This document shows, piece after piece, positions 22,276 to 33,790 of a stretch of 64,000 bases of DNA. The notes beneath the pieces are model-generated. The model was not told where the DNA came from. It searched no databases and was given only the letters and a program-made list of their open reading frames with translations. Both the position numbers and the translations under genes were made by a program. Source of the DNA: Timema cristinae (taxonomy: Eukaryota; Arthropoda; Insecta; Phasmatodea; Timematidae); the NCBI GenBank assembly GCA_039000515.1, contig JBCFYV010002255.1, positions 21,497,963-21,561,962 on the forward strand, in the 5' to 3' direction. Numbering within the stretch: the first letter of the stretch is position 1; every line of letters starts with the position of its first letter.

Positions 22276-22449
22276 GTGCTGTACACAATTATGAAATGCA
22301 CCGAGATTCTCTTGTAAAGAGGTGGTTGACAAAAATCTCTCCCTAGACCAACTTACAAGGGATTTGAGCTCTATACTGATTTTCAAAATCCAGGGCCAAT
22401 TCCGCTGATGCTAGAACAACTAGGCAAGTGTTTTTAAATGTATATACTT

Positions 22450-22665
22450 TATACCACGTCCTACCACCCTTTAAGACAATCCGCATTTAATTACGTTAAA
22501 GGGATAGCAACGAGGAATAAATAATTTAGAGAAAATGTTGCCACATTTGAATGAAGGGAGAGTGGAAAATTCTTTAATAAAATCACACTCAGTACACCCA
22601 GATGGAACTTTAAACCAAAATTTCCCGTCACTAACAAACCATACGATACAAACTTGACGTTTATT
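22450..22665 (-). mobile_element. SINE family A, diverged
   Basis: Tail complement (taccacgtcctaccaccctt), body (gaagggagagtggaaaattc) and degraded head. Confidence 0.7.
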
Positions 22666-22741
22666 CTGCAAGGACACAGACACGGGTGTCCTTAACAATT
22701 TTTTTTAAAAATCATATAAGGCTATCGTAAACAGTACCAAA

Positions 22742-23062
22742 TAAAACATCATGGTGTGAGCCAACAAGCGCGCTATACTGACAGAGTAGCTAAGGCCATT
22801 AGCTATGATAGTACCAACATTTGAGGATAAAAGGTGTCATACGGTCAGCACAACAAACTCTCCAGTTATTAATCCAAGTTTTCTAGACCGTAGCTGCTAC
22901 TTGTTTATTCCAGTAGCTCCTGATTTGTCTTCACTAGACTTGAGTTCGACCCCGTTACAGACCCACTTTTTTACATAAAAATTCTGGAAATTCTGAGTAT
23001 CGAAACTGAGACCTCTGGATTCGTAACCAGAAACTCTTGACTACTAGACCACATGAGCTTAT
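22742..23062 (-). mobile_element. SINE family F, minus-strand copy
   Basis: The reverse complement matches 23925-24225 in order: gtggtctagtagtcaagag head, 'ctgtaacggggtcgaactca', 'gacaaatcaggagctact', 'agtagcagctacggtctaga', 'gctgaccgtatgacacc' and a 'cttgttggctcac' end. It is a tRNA-like head with a unique body. The two copies lie about 0.9 kb apart in opposite orientation. Confidence 0.75.
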
Positions 23063-23119
23063 ATAAAAGCTATAATCTCAAAGTTAGTTTTTGAACGACA
23101 CTGTTGCTTTTCGTTCTTG

Positions 23120-23480
23120 GGTCGTTTTCTATCCTCCCCCCCTCCCCCAACGTGTTTTTTTTTGTTTAAGAGTCGAAAGGGGTGGGGGTGAGGGGTATAA
23201 ATCAAGGACTACTGTTAAAATATTCAATCCGCCAGCGGCACAAGGGTGAAACTTGTGCGGACAGTGTGTGGGATAAAGGGAGAGGGGTGATGAAGGAGAG
23301 GGGTGAAGAATGGAGAAGGGGTGGAGAGAGGGAGCGGAAAGAGAAACAATCTGTCCCTCCGTCTGTTCCGTAACTTTCCCCCTCCCTTCTTCCTGTCACT
23401 ATCGTCGTCTTTCTTTCTCTTCCTCTTCTGTATCCTCATTTACTTTCGTTTCCTCTTCATGTATCACTATCTCTCTCTTT
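23120..23480. other. Purine-to-pyrimidine switch island
   Basis: G-rich purine sequence (23180-23340) changes sharply to CT-rich sequence (23350-23480), with CpGs between. Five overlapping frames on both strands are all low complexity. Just downstream (23583-23660) is a CpG-dense bit (gcgcgcgcaacatccataga). Confidence 0.4.
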
Positions 23481-23924
23481 TTTACCCTCATATCTGTCTC
23501 TTTCACACACAATTAAGCGAGGAAAAAAAAATACAGCACATCATCCCTTGGTATGTTCTCTGTCTTGCGTCAGAAACGTAAAATGCGCGCGCAACATCCA
23601 TAGAAACGCGATACCACTATTGGATCAAAACCCTTTCCGCGAGTTTGCGCAGATCTTAAATAACACTGGGTATATATATATAGTTTTTTGCACCCTTTGT
23701 CTCTCTCTTTGATTCTTTCTCTCTTATTTCCTGCGAACAAAACAAAACAAAAACAACAAAAACAACAAAAAGTCTTTGTGTGTGTAACACAGTGGCAGAG
23801 TTTAGAAACTGAAGTTCGACAAGAACATTAAGTGAATGCAGAATAATATCATCATGTCCTTCCACCTTTCTTCCTCTCATTTGTGAACTTTTATTTTAAA
23901 GTAGGTAAATATATTTTACCCACT

Positions 23925-24225
23925 CTATGTTCTAGTGATCAGAGCTCCTGGATACAAATGTCCCGGGTTCGATCCCCGGTTCTTCCAGATTGTTCTGTGA
24001 AACAGTGTGGGGACTGTAACGGAGTCAACTCAGTCTCGTGAGGACAAATGAGAAGCTACTTGAATAAAAAAAAAAGTAGCAGCTCTGGTCAGGAAAACCA
24101 AGATTAATGACAAGAAGGCTCGTTACGCTGACCACATGACACCCTCTAAACGCAAAAAGTTGGCACAATCTTAGCCAACATGTTGCGGCCACTCGTTCGG
24201 TATTTCTTGCTTGAGAGTTGACAAC
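23925..24225 (+). mobile_element. SINE family F, plus-strand copy
   Basis: The head contains a near-perfect B box (cccgggttcgatccccggtt), followed by the F body (gagaagctacttgaa, aagtagcagctctggtcagg, ggctcgttacgctgaccaca) and a short 3' part. This is the better preserved of the two F copies. Confidence 0.8.
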
Positions 24226-24530
24226 ATTGAGTTTCTTTTATAAATTGTAGATTAACTAAATAATGTTCATTATATATTATATATTATATAATCATAACGA
24301 CAATAACCCTCATTATTTAATCCATTAATTAAATTTATTTGAACTCATACCTTTGTAAATTATTAAAGACAATATCTAAGCCCCGGCTTATATTATATTC
24401 ATTTACTCCTTACGAAAGATTCAATTAAAATGTTTTCTAAATTGTCAAACTAGACGAGTTTGACTTTTAGACCGTGTATCCACCAATGTGGGTAGCGTTA
24501 TTTTTTTTTTCTTCTCCAAATGGAAACCCA
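24226..24530. other. AT-rich DNA, no feature seen
   Basis: Short palindromic TA stretches near 24267-24291, otherwise nothing recognised. Confidence 0.45.
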
Positions 24531-24534
24531 TTCA

Positions 24535-24914
24535 GGCGGAATGGAAGGGACGCGAGAAAAAAACCCATTGTTTTTGCAGTTTTTATGGCAAAAAAAATTT
24601 TTTTTGACAAAAATAAATAAAATATTGCTCCAGTACAAACAAAGAATTTAATTGATTCACACTTTGATATCAACATTTCTTGAATATCTATTAAGGATGT
24701 TCTGGAAATGAATGACAATTTTTTCTCTTCATTTAAAAAGTTCGTTAAATAATCCCACCATACTCATGACAGATATTCAGGAACTGTTGATATAAACATG
24801 CGAAGACAAACTCTATGTTTGTAGGTTGTACTGAAGCAATATTTTATCTAAAAATGTTTTGCCATAAAAACTGCAAAAACACCGGTCCTTTTACGTGTCC
24901 CCTTCCATAGCACC
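24535..24914. mobile_element. MITE G
   Basis: Full length and nearly palindromic. The left arm (ggcggaatggaagggacgcg ... gtttttgcagtttttatggc) is inverted at the right (gccataaaaactgcaaaaac ... ccttccatagcaccc). The interior carries gatatcaaca and its partner tgttgatataaac. The flanks are TTCA and CTAA, decayed from TTAA. Confidence 0.85.
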
Positions 24915-25137
24915 CTAACAATGTAGATTAAGGACCAGTTTTCATAGTCAGACTTAGTACGCCTCTAGTACGGTGCATTACTAAATACAGAACGACACCT
25001 ACCTAGATCAATTTGGAATGGGTCAGTTTTATATTCGAAAAAGCCCCATTGTATTCTAGTCTAAGTAAGTTTCGTCCTATATTTAGTATAGCATCCCAAT
25101 TGAGGAGTACTAAATCTGATTACGAAACTGATCCTAA

Positions 25138-25748
25138 GTGTGTATTTCTAACTCCTAGGAGATGTAAGCTATAAGTGTATTTCTAACTCATAGGAGATTT
25201 AGTCTATATGTGTATTTCTAACTCATAAGAGATTTAGTCTATATGTGTATTTCTAACTCATAGGAGATTTAGTCTATATGTGTATTTCTAACTCATAGGA
25301 GATTTAGTCTATGTGTGTATTTCTAACTCATAGGAGATTTAGTCTCTGTGTGTATTTCTAACTCATAGGAGATTTAGTCTATGTGTGTATTTCTAACTCA
25401 TAAGAGATTTAGTCTATGTGTGTATTTCTAACTCATAGGAGATTTAATCTATGTGTGTATTTCTAACTCATAGGAGATTTAGTCTCTGTGTGTATTTCTA
25501 ACTCATAGGAGATTTAGTCTATGTGTGTATTTCTAACTCCTAGGAGATGTAAGCTATAAGTGTATTTCTAACTCATAGGAGATTTAGTCTATATGTGTAT
25601 TTCTAACTCATAGGAGATTTAGTCTATATGTGTATTTCTAACTCATAGGAGATTTAGTCTCTGTGTGTATTTCTGACTCATAGGAGATTTAGTCTATGTG
25701 TGTATTTCTAACTCTTAGGAGATGTAGGCTATGTGTGTATTTCTAACC
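25138..25748. repeat. 35-bp tandem array, about 17 units
   Basis: The unit is tgtatttctaactcatagga followed by gatttagtctatgtg. Units are nearly identical. A variant with ctcctaggag and gatgtaagctataag occurs at 25151 and again at 25536, exactly 385 bp or 11 units apart, so a block of units has been duplicated. Not coding; no spacers, so not CRISPR. Confidence 0.95.
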
Positions 25749-25859
25749 AAAGGAATATCTGTTCAACGTCTATGAATGTCTGAAAGCGGTGAAAATGGTT
25801 AACGAAAGAAAATATATTTTTCTTTTTCCTTGTTTCTCTCTCACGTTCTTTTTTCTTTC

Positions 25860-26108
25860 CCCGAAACGTCTCGGCGCGGATAGAGCGTCATTTGTACTCT
25901 GTGCAGAGACGCCCATGCGGCTTGGTAAGGTTTAGAAGCTCGGCTACGTTGGAAGTGGTGAGGAGAGGGAGGGTTCTGATGGAACGACCGGCCCCGGTAG
26001 CTCCGTCGCTACGTGATCGGCATTACGTAGCGGAGTCCCTGGTTCAATTTCTTGTCATGGAAGGGAAGGAACGTTATGAGTGGGTGCTATACATATTTAC
26101 ATAAGTGA
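25860..26108 (+). other. CpG-rich island with strong hairpin; candidate exon or ncRNA
   Basis: Sequence composition changes abruptly to GC- and CpG-rich after a pyrimidine run. A perfect 8-bp stem CGCTACGT/ACGTAGCG (26007-26014 with 26025-26032) encloses a 10-nt loop and extends through CTC/GAG with a 3-nt bulge. A 70-codon frame (25892-26104) begins MYSVQRRPCG and has no domain I know. Splice-donor-like 'ggtaag' (25923) and 'gtgagt' (26104) strings occur. It matches no repeat family here. It could be a host exon, a structured RNA or a remnant of an unknown element. Confidence 0.35.
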
Positions 26109-27306
26109 GTTATAGATGCAGGCTGATAAAAAAACTCTCTCCTTAGAATTCTTACTTTTGTATGTAAAGAGTATAAAAGAAAGAAATAAAGGATATGATT
26201 TTTACTTTTTATTTATGGAAAATAAAATATTAACAAGCATGCATTTTTTTAAGAAAATAAAATGTTTAATGTTCTTTGTTCTGTTTATAAAATTTCTTTT
26301 TTAATTTTTCGTAGGAAAATTATGTAAAAGACTAAAAAATCCTTAATTTTGTTCATAGTTAATTGTTTAATGAAGCTTATAGTCAGGTAATTAAAAACTG
26401 GCAGTTTTCATTAAGGAATCATAACCGGTAAAGGATACTCAGAAATAGATTGCTTCAGAACCGCAATTGTAGACGAAAAATAATAATTTGTGGTAAAGAT
26501 AAATAAATCTTCCAAGGTGAGTGTAAAAGTGTCAATAACTCTCAAAAGTAAGTACTAAAATATTAAGAATATTGAGGAATGATTTTGGCAACATTTTGTA
26601 ACTCTTTCTCGTTTTAATCTTGAGTAAAAATCAGCATGTATGTGTGAGTAGAGCAGTCAGAAATAAGAAATGCTCCAGTTGAACAAGAAACTAACTTAAA
26701 AACATTATTAAATATTAAACTGTTGGCACCATGTCTATTGTGAATTTGAGGCCTTGGACCATCGTTCACATAAGAGAGTCAAAAGTTTGATTACATTGAG
26801 TTACATCTGTTAATTTGTTGTTGGCTGATCGGGTGGGTTAAGGTGTCAGAGTCAAAAATATCCTCATTTCATCAGCTGTTCGAACACAACCATTTTGAAC
26901 AGGTTTCCTAATCGAAATTAATATTTCCTGCTCCACTGAATGTCAAAAACCATCAAAGATGAGTATTTTCAAACGATAATTATTGGAATTAAAAAAGTTA
27001 AGATGAAATTTAATTTTTAAAAGCCTTCAATGAACACCATGAGAAGATAATCCTGTTTATGAAGTGATTTGGAAATAAATTATAAATGCATTTGATATAA
27101 TACAATGTTAAAAATATCAAATACATTTATACATTTATATACATTTATGTGTTTACTGGTGCAGTGAAGAGATGACTTTTTGTTTAATTAATCATTAATT
27201 GTTCAAACAAATTGAGAGATGGAGTGAAATATGTATCATTCAGGGTGGAACTATTTTAAAATATGGCAAGGAAAGTATTACATCAAGGTTCATATTAGGA
27301 GGGTTC
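26109..27306. other. AT-rich DNA, no feature seen
   Basis: No supported gene. The 62-codon frame at 26116-26304 is Lys/Phe/Leu-rich and has no recognisable motif. Confidence 0.5.
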
Positions 27307-27310
27307 TTTA

Positions 27311-27680
27311 GCTTGGGGGGAATGGAATACTATAAAATATCAGTGTTTTTGCAATTTTTATAGCAAAACCTTTTTTTTGGCTAAAATAAAAAAATATTAT
27401 CCCAGTAGAAACAAAGAGTTTTTTTTCTCATAGTGATAACACAGTTGTTAAATATCTGTAATGAGCAAGGCATTAGATGATAATCTTTAAAATTAAAAGA
27501 AAAAAATTGTCATTACATTTGAAGACAGCCTTGACAAAGAAAGAACTGATGACGTCACCGTGTGAATAAAATTAAACTCTTATGTTTCTACTAAAGCAAT
27601 ATTTGATTTATTTCGACAAAAAAAAATTTTTAATATAAAAAATGCAAAAACACCTTTTATCGCCTTTCCTCCTACCCCTC
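27311..27680. mobile_element. MITE G, TTTA on both sides
   Basis: Arms 'gtttttgcaatttttatagc' (left) and its inverse near 27630-27650, with the usual interior. Identical TTTA tetramers sit at 27307-27310 and 27681-27684, a variant of the TTAA seen at other copies. A TGACGTCA (27550-27557) lies inside. Confidence 0.8.
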
Positions 27681-27684
27681 TTTA

Positions 27685-29366
27685 GAGGCCCATCAGTCCA
27701 TATGGACCATGTCCAACTTAGTTTGTTGGTCAAGCATGAGTCAAGCGTCATCTCGTATTACGGATTACTGTATTCTAATTGAGATCAGTGAAACCATTTT
27801 ACAATCTATTTAAAATTCAAGAAAATTGAAAAATATTTATTTTAATTTGTAAACGACAACACTGAGCTTATTTCACTGTTTTAAGTGATTTCATAAAATA
27901 GCACTTTTATAAGTTTTCTGATTGGAGAAAAATATTGTATCTGATTTCCTGTGAGATGATATAATATGGCTAGACATTAAAATATGCATTTTAAATCTAA
28001 TTTAATTATTTTGGTAAGCCTATCAATCAAGGCATTAAGAAAATAATAAAATTAAAAAATTAAAAGCCATTTAGATTTAAATCAAGAATAATGCCATAAA
28101 ATTATTTTAATAATCTCTTAGAAAATCATAAAAGTAATCACATGGGTATATCTTATTCCTGTGAGTTGTGACAAATCAAATTATTTAAATGCTGTTTTGT
28201 TCAAATGAAACCTTAAAGTATATATTAATTGTTTCTATCTAGCTAAAGCATGTCATACTTGTGGCCTTAAACCATGATTTAGTGCGGCCCGCGGTCCTTT
28301 CGATTAACCGATTCAATATTCGTTACAATTCATCTGTTTATAAACACTGTAGTAATAAAACAGCCCTTGAGATAATAAATAACATTTGGAAATGTGGAAA
28401 TTATCATAGGAAGTGCAGTTTGATGTACATAATGTTGACTTTATAATCACCAGAGATTGATTTTTTTAATGTTAATTTGTGCACTAAATATATGCAATTT
28501 TGGCTATACAGTAGTATGTGAACAGTTGTTTTATTTTATTAAAAGGAACAGAAAGCTGAGAAGGGGGCCGCATATGTGACCGATACAGTTTCATTAAGAT
28601 GCTGCACTTAGGTTAAAAATTGATCAAACCTTTAACATTAAATGAGTTTGGTGTTCACTTGAATTAACATAAAACTATTTTATATAGCCATATGTATATA
28701 TAGACATGTAAACATAGTTTAAAAGTTGAATTTTTACACTATGAAAATACCAAATTTCTACATAATATTTAGGTTGATTATTAAGACCTAAATTCACGGG
28801 AAACGAAAGGTAATTGTAAATGTAGCTCAGAATGGATCTTTATGAATATAATAAGGTAATTCAATAGGCCACAAAACAATTGTATTATTATTTGTATTTA
28901 CCTTTTCCCCCGTTGGTTCCCTTACTACCAGACATCTCCATCCAGTAACGTTATAAATTCAATTGTTTTCTGGCGTTTATGAATCTATGCTAGAGTATTC
29001 TACGGACACGAATTTGTCATTAATTAAGAGGGTTAATTAAACACACCCTTGCTTAGAAAAGTTTCAAATTTCTGAAAATCAAGGGTAAGTCTTAAAATTT
29101 TATTGAATCTAAAGTTTCTTTTTGTAATTGTGAGGATTTTAAAATTTATTTATTATGAATTAAACATGGTGACGATATTTAACTTTATGAAATGAGGCCC
29201 CTTCAGTATTTTCAACTTTAAATATGACTTGGTCCTAGTGATGAAATGAATTTGATAATCTTGATAAATATTATGAATTATGACACTTTTTTATCATATT
29301 TAATACAAATAACTCATATTTTACTGTAAATTAATTGTATATACTTTTACATAAAACTTTTATAAA
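27685..29366. other. AT-rich DNA; possible old transposon scrap
   Basis: Mostly featureless. A GC-rich word (gtgcggcccgcggtcctttc, 28281-28300) and a later 'gggggccgcatatgtgacc' (28564-28582) might be the eroded ends of an unknown DNA element, but I cannot align them well. Confidence 0.4.
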
Positions 29367-29606
29367 CCTGCTTTGGTGGCCGCATGGTCTAACGCACTAC
29401 TCTCACATTAGATTAGACCGCCAATAAACAGAAAGATTACGGTTCGAATCTCGGTCGGGTGTACTGAGTGTGGTCCCCCCCCCCCCCAAAAAATTTTCCC
29501 GCAAATGCGGGTACATTTTAAAATATCACCTTCTTAATTTCTTGATCCGTTGGCGTAATTAGTACATAAGTGCATAACTAGCACGGGTAGTAAGACGCAA
29601 TGCTAG
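29367..29606 (+). mobile_element. SINE family A (A1)
   Basis: Intact A1 head (ctttggtggccgcatggtct), B box (acggttcgaatctcggtcgg), a C14-15 run replacing part of the body near 29476-29489, and tail (gggtagtaagacgcaatgct). Confidence 0.85.
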
Positions 29607-30483
29607 AGAAAAGTGAAATAATTTATTATGTCAATAACGAGTGAATATAAATTTAAAAATTGAAAACTACTAAGAACCGAAGATAGATAAAATGGAATCT
29701 TTAAAAAGATTATTTATGTAACCGTAGAGAAAACCAGAATATATATATATAATTTCAGTTAGATTCCCTGCTTAAAATCATTATCATATTACCGGTATGT
29801 AATGAGATTAAGACCAATTATTCTGCCTTTTTCCCTTTCCACAGATAGACGTGACTTATGGATATTCTCATAATAATGTTTGAGCATAATTTAAAACATA
29901 AATGATCTACTCAAGTGTTTTTATCCACAAATCTTAACATAATTATTTTGTATTTATTCTCAACAAATCTTTTTCGCACTCTTATTAATAAAACCATTTC
30001 ACTAAACGAGTGTGTGAAATATACAACAAACAAAACTACTTTTTTTATCTGCTTTAGAACAACAATCTACGAAGTGTGAATATATTTTCATCTGACAATT
30101 TTTGTGATTTTCTTTTTAGTAGATTTGAAAAGTGTAATCTAACCAAATGTCTTTATTTATATTAATATTTCATTTTGTTCCCTTCTTTGAATGAATTTAC
30201 TATTGTTCTCTCTATTTCTTCTTTATTTTTTACGCTTAATACACTGTTTTTCTTTCATGACAACAAAATAAATATTACCATCTCACTTACTCTTTTATTG
30301 TAGTTGAGAATAATCTTTTCGTTTCGTGAAAGAAACTGAAATCAAGAGTGAATTTAAGGCAGTCACAATTTTTAAGTTAAAATATTATCTTGAAAAATTG
30401 TTCATTTTTATGAGTCATTTCTAAGCCAATGTGCTATTTTCAATGTGTATTAATATAGGTTTTTTTTATATTTATTTTAGTTA
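29607..30483. other. AT-rich DNA, no feature seen
   Basis: No gene, repeat family or RNA recognised. Confidence 0.5.
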
Positions 30484-30705
30484 CTTAACGTGCACTTTCT
30501 AAACTTAAGGATTATATCAGCACATGACTTATAAACTAATTTAAATCAAGAATATAAAAATCATCCAGCTTCCGGCCGTTAATTCCTCACTGTGAAAGGG
30601 GAAGCCAACATTTCAGCAATGATAAATATCTCAGAAATACAAGGAATCTAATCTGGGGCCCTTAGCCCAATAGACAGACATACTATTGACTGAGATATGT
30701 TGTCG
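30484..30705 (-). mobile_element. SINE family C
   Basis: The plus strand begins with the tail complement ttaacgtgcactttctaaac, then 'ttataaactaatttaaatca', 'gttaattcctcactgtgaaa' and the inverted tRNA-like head (agcccaatagacagacatac). It shares its tail with family D. Confidence 0.75.
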
Positions 30706-30827
30706 GAATATATTTAGTTGTTTAAAATAAAATTAAGGAAAAGGACAACGCGGAAGTGATTGAAATAATGTCACCTGAAAGTAAAGTATTACAAAATTAA
30801 AACCAATATTTTCAATATAAAGAAGTC

Positions 30828-31125
30828 CATTTCGGTGGTCTTTGGGTGAGGTTCTCGCCTTAGGACTCAATATTAGTGGGTTCTAACCCAGACATGGTTG
30901 ATGAATTTTTCTTGAGAGATTAAAAACCTTATTACAACTTCCTTCGGAGGGAGATTAAAGCCGTCGGTTTCATGTCGATATGTAGCATGTAAAACCACCC
31001 TGTAAGTTATGTGAAAACACCTTTCGCAGCAAAATTGTAAGATCTTTCGTGATCATTCATAGAAATTCTCGTGTTCTGATAGAATCAGTTGGTTGAGAAA
31101 GTGCACACTTAATACCAAAAATAAA
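30828..31125 (+). mobile_element. SINE family D, full length
   Basis: A tRNA-like head (ttcggtggtctttgggtgag; B-box-like gtgggttctaacccagac) is followed by ttcttgagagatt, acttccttcggaggg and taaagccgtc, and ends with the C/D tail (cagttggttgagaaagtgca) and (AAATA)-rich sequence. It lies 120 bp from an oppositely oriented family C copy. Confidence 0.8.
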
Positions 31126-31279
31126 TAAAATGAAAGACCACGATTGAGATTTTTAATAACGTAAATATGTCAATTTTACGATATATTTCAAAATCACTTT
31201 CTAAACATTATTATATTGTACTGATGTGCGTTGTCTGTTCTAAAAATATATTTCAAATTAACTTTTAATCAACATTATT

Positions 31280-31480
31280 CTTAGCTCCACGTTTACCAAC
31301 CGTTCAGGTTATAAGCTTATGGGATAATTACCCTAGTGGGTTAGGGATGAGGCAGATGGAATTTGGAGGAAGTGTACCCGTATTTGTGTGGAGAGAAATA
31401 GTTGAAAGCTATTAAGAAAAAAAAACTACAGGTATTGAACTATGATCTCTCCGTCATCGGCAGTCTAGTATATTACTAAA
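31280..31480 (-). mobile_element. SINE family A, head missing
   Basis: Tail complement (taccaaccgttcaggttata), body (gaggaagtgtacccgtattt) and a B-box remnant (aggtattgaactatgatctc). Confidence 0.75.
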
Positions 31481-31849
31481 GAGTGTATAGAGCAGTGTTG
31501 CACTTATATTAATATCCAGGGATTTATTTTATGCCTAAAACATGTTTTTCAAACATGTCAAAATCAACTAATGCTTTTTATGTTCTCACTTCTACATACG
31601 AGCAGCGATAGTTCGTTGACCTTTTTTTTTTTGTGCCAAGGCCTTATAATAAAACAAGATTCATCAAATATTGAAGGAAATAGTCCCTTCTAGCCCTGAA
31701 CTTAAAAATAAAATAAAAAAATATAGTATAGAACCTCTGTAATATTAATGTCTTGGAATGGCGCCTGGATGCGATCCAAGAACTTCTGCTTGTTGTTCGC
31801 TCTCCCGGTGTGTGATTTCTTTTAGACGACAGCTTCGTTTCCTTCAAAC

Positions 31850-31945
31850 CCTAACCTCCCCCCTCCCCTTGTCACCACCTCCCCCACTTCCTCTACCCTC
31901 AATTTCCAACTCTTTCCTCGATATTAAGCCTCTACCTCCACCGTT
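31850..31945. other. Pyrimidine-rich tract
   Basis: C/T-only stretches (cctccccccctccccttgtc and similar) inside a 112-codon frame at 31758-32096. The frame is Pro/Ser/Leu-rich where it crosses the tract and Phe/Tyr-rich elsewhere, with no domain. Not accepted as a gene. Confidence 0.35.
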
Positions 31946-32189
31946 TTCAATAGGGGAAGAAAAAGTTGTTTTCTTAAATTTTGATGATTTATCTTTTTGT
32001 TATATCGATACAGAAATAAAAAAATATTTCTTGAATGTTACTCAATCCTTTTTCTTAGAATTGTTTTTATATCAAAAATATACTTTCAGACAGTAATAGT
32101 AATCATAATAATTATTATAAAATAAGAATGGAAAACCAAGTCATTTTGTTTCCTGCACATTACTCTTCTGAGATATCTTTATCTAATCA

Positions 32190-32395
32190 TAATAGTGATA
32201 TAGGGATGATACGGTATAATTAGAGGAAATGTACCAGCATTATTTTGAAGGGAAAAATGGAAAAAAAATATTGAGGAAAAAATATTCTTAATATATCCGG
32301 CTGGGATTTAATCCTGACCTTTCAACCATGGGCAAATAAATTATCTTAATGATCATGATTAAATGATCCTGATGCTAAGACCACTTGTCAACCGA
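32190..32395 (-). mobile_element. SINE family A, highly diverged
   Basis: Body remnants (agaggaaatgtaccagcatt, 'aagggaaaaatggaaa') and the B box complement (ggctgggatttaatcctgac). Neither head nor tail is intact. Confidence 0.5.
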
Positions 32396-32427
32396 TGAGA
32401 TGAGGGTAGCATTATTTTAAATTTAAA

Positions 32428-32645
32428 TGTTTAACGTGCACTTACTTTCTGAACTGACTGATTATATCAGCACCCTATTTATAAACTAACATAAACCTGG
32501 TACAGACACAATAGCTAGAACCCGGGTGTTAATTCATTACTGTGAAAGACGAAACCAACACTTTCCAAACAAAGTTTGTTGTGGTCATGCAGGGAATAGA
32601 ACTCGGCTCTTTTAGCTCAGTAGACAGACACGCTCCTTCTAAGCT
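32428..32645 (-). mobile_element. SINE family C
   Basis: Tail complement ttaacgtgcacttactttct then gaactgactgattatatcag, the family body (gttaattcattactgtgaaa) and the inverted head (ttttagctcagtagacagac, 'ctaagctaagg'). This is the clearest C copy. Confidence 0.8.
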
Positions 32646-33395
32646 AAGGTTTCGGGAAATTAAATAGTTAAAATAACTTACTAATTATATTATATTAGAG
32701 AATGCAAAATATATCCTAAGTATTTTATTCTCTTAAGGCTATATTTAACACACTTATTAACTTGGGCTCTACAGACACGTTATTTTAAAGTTTAATAGGC
32801 TCCAATATAATTAGAATTTAATTACTATTTTTTGAGATCATTTAACAATAAAATTGTATTGACCAATTTTAACAGATCTATAAACAATAAATGGTTTTTC
32901 AATTATTTCAAATCATGACAGTTATATAAGGATTCAAACTTACTGTATTATAAATTTTGCTTACCAAAGTTAGTGTCTAGTTTGTGGGGGTGAAATTTTA
33001 TATCTAGACATTTATATGCGTTTACAAATTAATAATATTGACACTATAAATACATCATTGTGTACATCTCATATGCATGCTTATTTATAGATCATTTCAG
33101 CACCATTTATTATATATTTTTGTTTAGCAATAGTAAAATACTAATATTTTAATACTATTAATAATATAAGTATTTTATTATTACACCTCGTATACATGTA
33201 GAGTTTTACCAAATTTCAACCGCATATATTAATTAATTTAACTTAATAGTTGTACGTATGAAAACCATAAAATAGAATGTTTGACCTCTTATAACTCGTG
33301 AACTTCAATGATTTTAATGCATTGAATAATTATTTATGGCCTATAATTATACATTTGTAAAAAATGTGCATTAAAATCTTGATGGTCAAATTACC
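32646..33395. other. AT-rich DNA, no feature seen
   Basis: No gene or repeat recognised. Confidence 0.5.
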
Positions 33396-33399
33396 TTAA

Positions 33400-33790
33400 A
33401 GTGGAATGGGAGGGGACACGTGGAAAAGCCAGTGTTTTTGTAGTTTTTATGGCAAAGTATTTTATTTTTGGACAAAATAAAATATTGCTCCAGTACAAAC
33501 ATAGAACTAAATTTTATTCACATGGTAACCTCAACCTTTTTTGAATATCTTTTGATGGTGTCCTGGAATTTAAAGACAACTTCTTCTCTTCATTTTAAAA
33601 GTTTGTTAGATTATTCCTCCTTGCTCATGACAGATATTAAACAACTGTTGTTATCACCAGTGTGAAGAAAATTAAACTCTATGTTTCTACTGAAGCAATA
33701 TTTATTTATTTTAGTCAAAAAAAACAAACAACGTTTTCAATAAAAACTGAAAAACAACTGGTCTTTTTTCACGTAATCTTCCATTCCACT
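33400..33790. mobile_element. MITE G, complete, TTAA on both sides
   Basis: Ends agtggaatgggagggg and the inverse ccattccact, flanked by TTAA at 33396-33399 and 33791-33794. The long arms carry 'gtttttgtagtttttatggc' and its partner 'aataaaaactgaaaaac'. The interior inverted pair is tcacatggtaacctcaac and gttgttatcaccagtgtga. Only a short centre is unpaired, so a transcript would fold into a long hairpin. No coding sequence. TTAA flanks resemble piggyBac-type targets. Confidence 0.92.

Noticed and set aside
25138..25748. 35-bp repeats of CRISPR-like length
   Set aside because: Units abut directly without spacers, so this is a minisatellite.
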